DNA of 7,094 bases from Desulfobulbus sp. (GTDB lineage: Bacteria > Desulfobacterota > Desulfobulbia > Desulfobulbales > Desulfobulbaceae): positions 1-7,094 of the forward strand of contig JAQUEZ010000299.1 of the NCBI GenBank assembly GCA_028684915.1. The letters run 5' to 3'. Position 1 is the first letter of the stretch, and each line of letters starts with the position of its first letter. The notes under the pieces were generated by a model. That model saw only the letters and a program-made list of their open reading frames with translations, searched no databases and was not told the DNA's origin. Made by a program: the position numbers and the translations under genes. Below, one piece after another: positions 6,178 to 7,094 of the stretch.

Positions 6178-7094
6178 ATGAGCACTGGATACGATATCTT
6201 CACCAGTTACCGCCGAAGTGATGCGGGCGGGCATGCCGGTCGTCTGTACGACCGATTGCGCCACTGGTTCGATGAAAGCGTCATCTTTTTCGATCTGGAC
6301 GCTATCGATATGGGTGACGTCTTTCCAGCTCGGATAGAGGCGGCCCTCGACACAGCTGCTGCCGTATTGGTGGTGGTCGGTCCCGAGTGGCTGGAGGAAC
6401 TCGACCGGCGAACCAACGGAACCGAGATCGACTTTGTCCGGCGGGAGGTTGAACTGGCCCTGGACCGGCACCAGTGCGGTAACCTGCCGCTACTCCTGCC
6501 GGTACTGGTTGGCGGCTCGACCATGCCCGCCCCAGTGCGTCTCCTCCCGGACATTGCCGACCTAACACCATTCTGCACCCTAAACGCCCACACCTTCCAC
6601 GGCACGCAGGCCGACTGGGACCAACAATTCGTCCGCCTGCGCGAGCGGTTGGCCCGGGTCCCCGGCATGCCCGAACCATGCTTCCACGCCCCGATGGGCA
6701 TTAACCAACCCTTCCGGATTACCGGCCACTCGCTCAGCCCCCATTTCCAGGACCCGCAGAACCTCATGGGTCAGTTGCGGAGCCACTTGACGGCCAGTGG
6801 TGGCAAAGCCCTGGTTGCGCGAGCGGCTTTGTATGGCATGGGCGGGGTGGGCAAAACCCAGATGGCGCTCAAGTACAGCCTTAACTACCGCGATGCTTAT
6901 GCCGGGATCTGGTGGTTTGCCGCCGAGAACGAAACAACGCTGCAATTGGATGCCCAGGTTGCCTGGCAAAAAGTCAGCGCCCCTGTGCAGCCCGGTAACA
7001 CCCCGACCATGGCGCTCAACTGCTTGCTCGACCGGCAGCAGCACCACTGGCTGCTGGTCTATGATAACGCTGAAGACCCGGTAGCCCTGCGCCC
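6178..7094 (+). CDS. TIR-NB-ARC (STAND) NLR-like immune protein, 3'-truncated
   Basis: This is a candidate anti-phage sensor/effector; 305 complete codons are visible and the frame runs off the right edge without a stop. Residues 5 to about 135 are a TIR domain: YDIFTSYRRSD (5-15), FFDLDAIDMGDVF (37-49), AAAVLVVVGPEWL (60-72) and DFVRREVELAL (85-95). E90 aligns with the catalytic glutamate of NAD+-cleaving TIRs (as I recall, SARM1 has DWVHKEIVTAL there), so NADase activity is inferred. After a linker, an NB-ARC-type NTPase begins: Walker A GMGGVGKT (220-227, K226) and Walker B-like WLLVYDNAED (291-300). Family members usually end in TPR or other repeats that sense the trigger; that part is missing here. 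ATG 6178 is well supported by GGAG at 6168-6171, six bases upstream. The gene starts 77 bp after the porin, with which no functional link is evident. Confidence 0.92.
   Translation, partial: MSTGYDIFTSYRRSDAGGHAGRLYDRLRHWFDESVIFFDLDAIDMGDVFPARIEAALDTAAAVLVVVGPEWLEELDRRTNGTEIDFVRREVELALDRHQCGNLPLLLPVLVGGSTMPAPVRLLPDIADLTPFCTLNAHTFHGTQADWDQQFVRLRERLARVPGMPEPCFHAPMGINQPFRITGHSLSPHFQDPQNLMGQLRSHLTASGGKALVARAALYGMGGVGKTQMALKYSLNYRDAYAGIWWFAAENETTLQLDAQVAWQKVSAPVQPGNTPTMALNCLLDRQQHHWLLVYDNAEDPVALR

Noticed and set aside
6207..6767. 186-codon antisense open frame opposite the TIR gene
   Set aside because: Its product is R/S/G-rich and low-complexity, typical of an antisense shadow, while the + frame encodes a well-formed TIR domain.
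4727..7094. Porin and TIR-NB-ARC as a functional two-gene system
   Set aside because: They are on the same strand and 77 bp apart, but hairpins separate them and no known defence system pairs such a barrel with TIR-NB-ARC; proximity alone is not enough.
1..7094. CRISPR arrays, tRNA or rRNA genes, insertion sequences, integrases
   Set aside because: No spaced direct repeats, tRNA cloverleaf segments, rRNA stretches or transposase/integrase motifs were seen by eye in any gap.

Overview
The window carries five protein genes, all on the + strand, at roughly 55-60% GC by eye. An outer-membrane beta-barrel protein with a Sec signal peptide shows a Gram-negative host. The mix of an SLC13-type anion transporter, a Pif1-like helicase with HRDC and HTH domains, and a dispersed GTCATCCCGAAC-type palindromic repeat would suit a Desulfobulbales-like or other deltaproteobacterial genome. 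That placement is an impression only; no marker gene here fixes the taxonomy.

Layout from left to right: (1) bases 2-1402, the 3' part of an SLC13/DASS-family permease with two TrkA-C (RCK_C) domains between its membrane halves, cut by the left edge; (2) bases 1403-1603, a gap with a REP-like palindromic repeat; (3) bases 1604-2023, the ribosome-rescue hydrolase ArfB; (4) bases 2097-4559, an 820-residue Pif1-type helicase with HRDC and HTH_40-like C-terminal domains; (5) bases 4560-4726, a gap with a weak promoter candidate and a perfect 7-bp inverted repeat; (6) bases 4727-6100, an outer-membrane porin-like barrel; (7) bases 6101-6177, a short gap with two hairpins and a strong Shine-Dalgarno; (8) bases 6178-7094, the 5' part of a TIR-NB-ARC (STAND) protein, open at the right edge.

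The first four genes look like ordinary housekeeping and transport genes with no shared pathway, each separated by 73-201 bp. The last gene differs: an N-terminal TIR domain with an apparently intact catalytic glutamate is fused to an NB-ARC NTPase, the layout of NLR-like bacterial immune (candidate anti-phage) proteins. If the window holds an under-described system, it starts at 6178 and continues to the right. Its sensor domain and any partner genes are outside the window.
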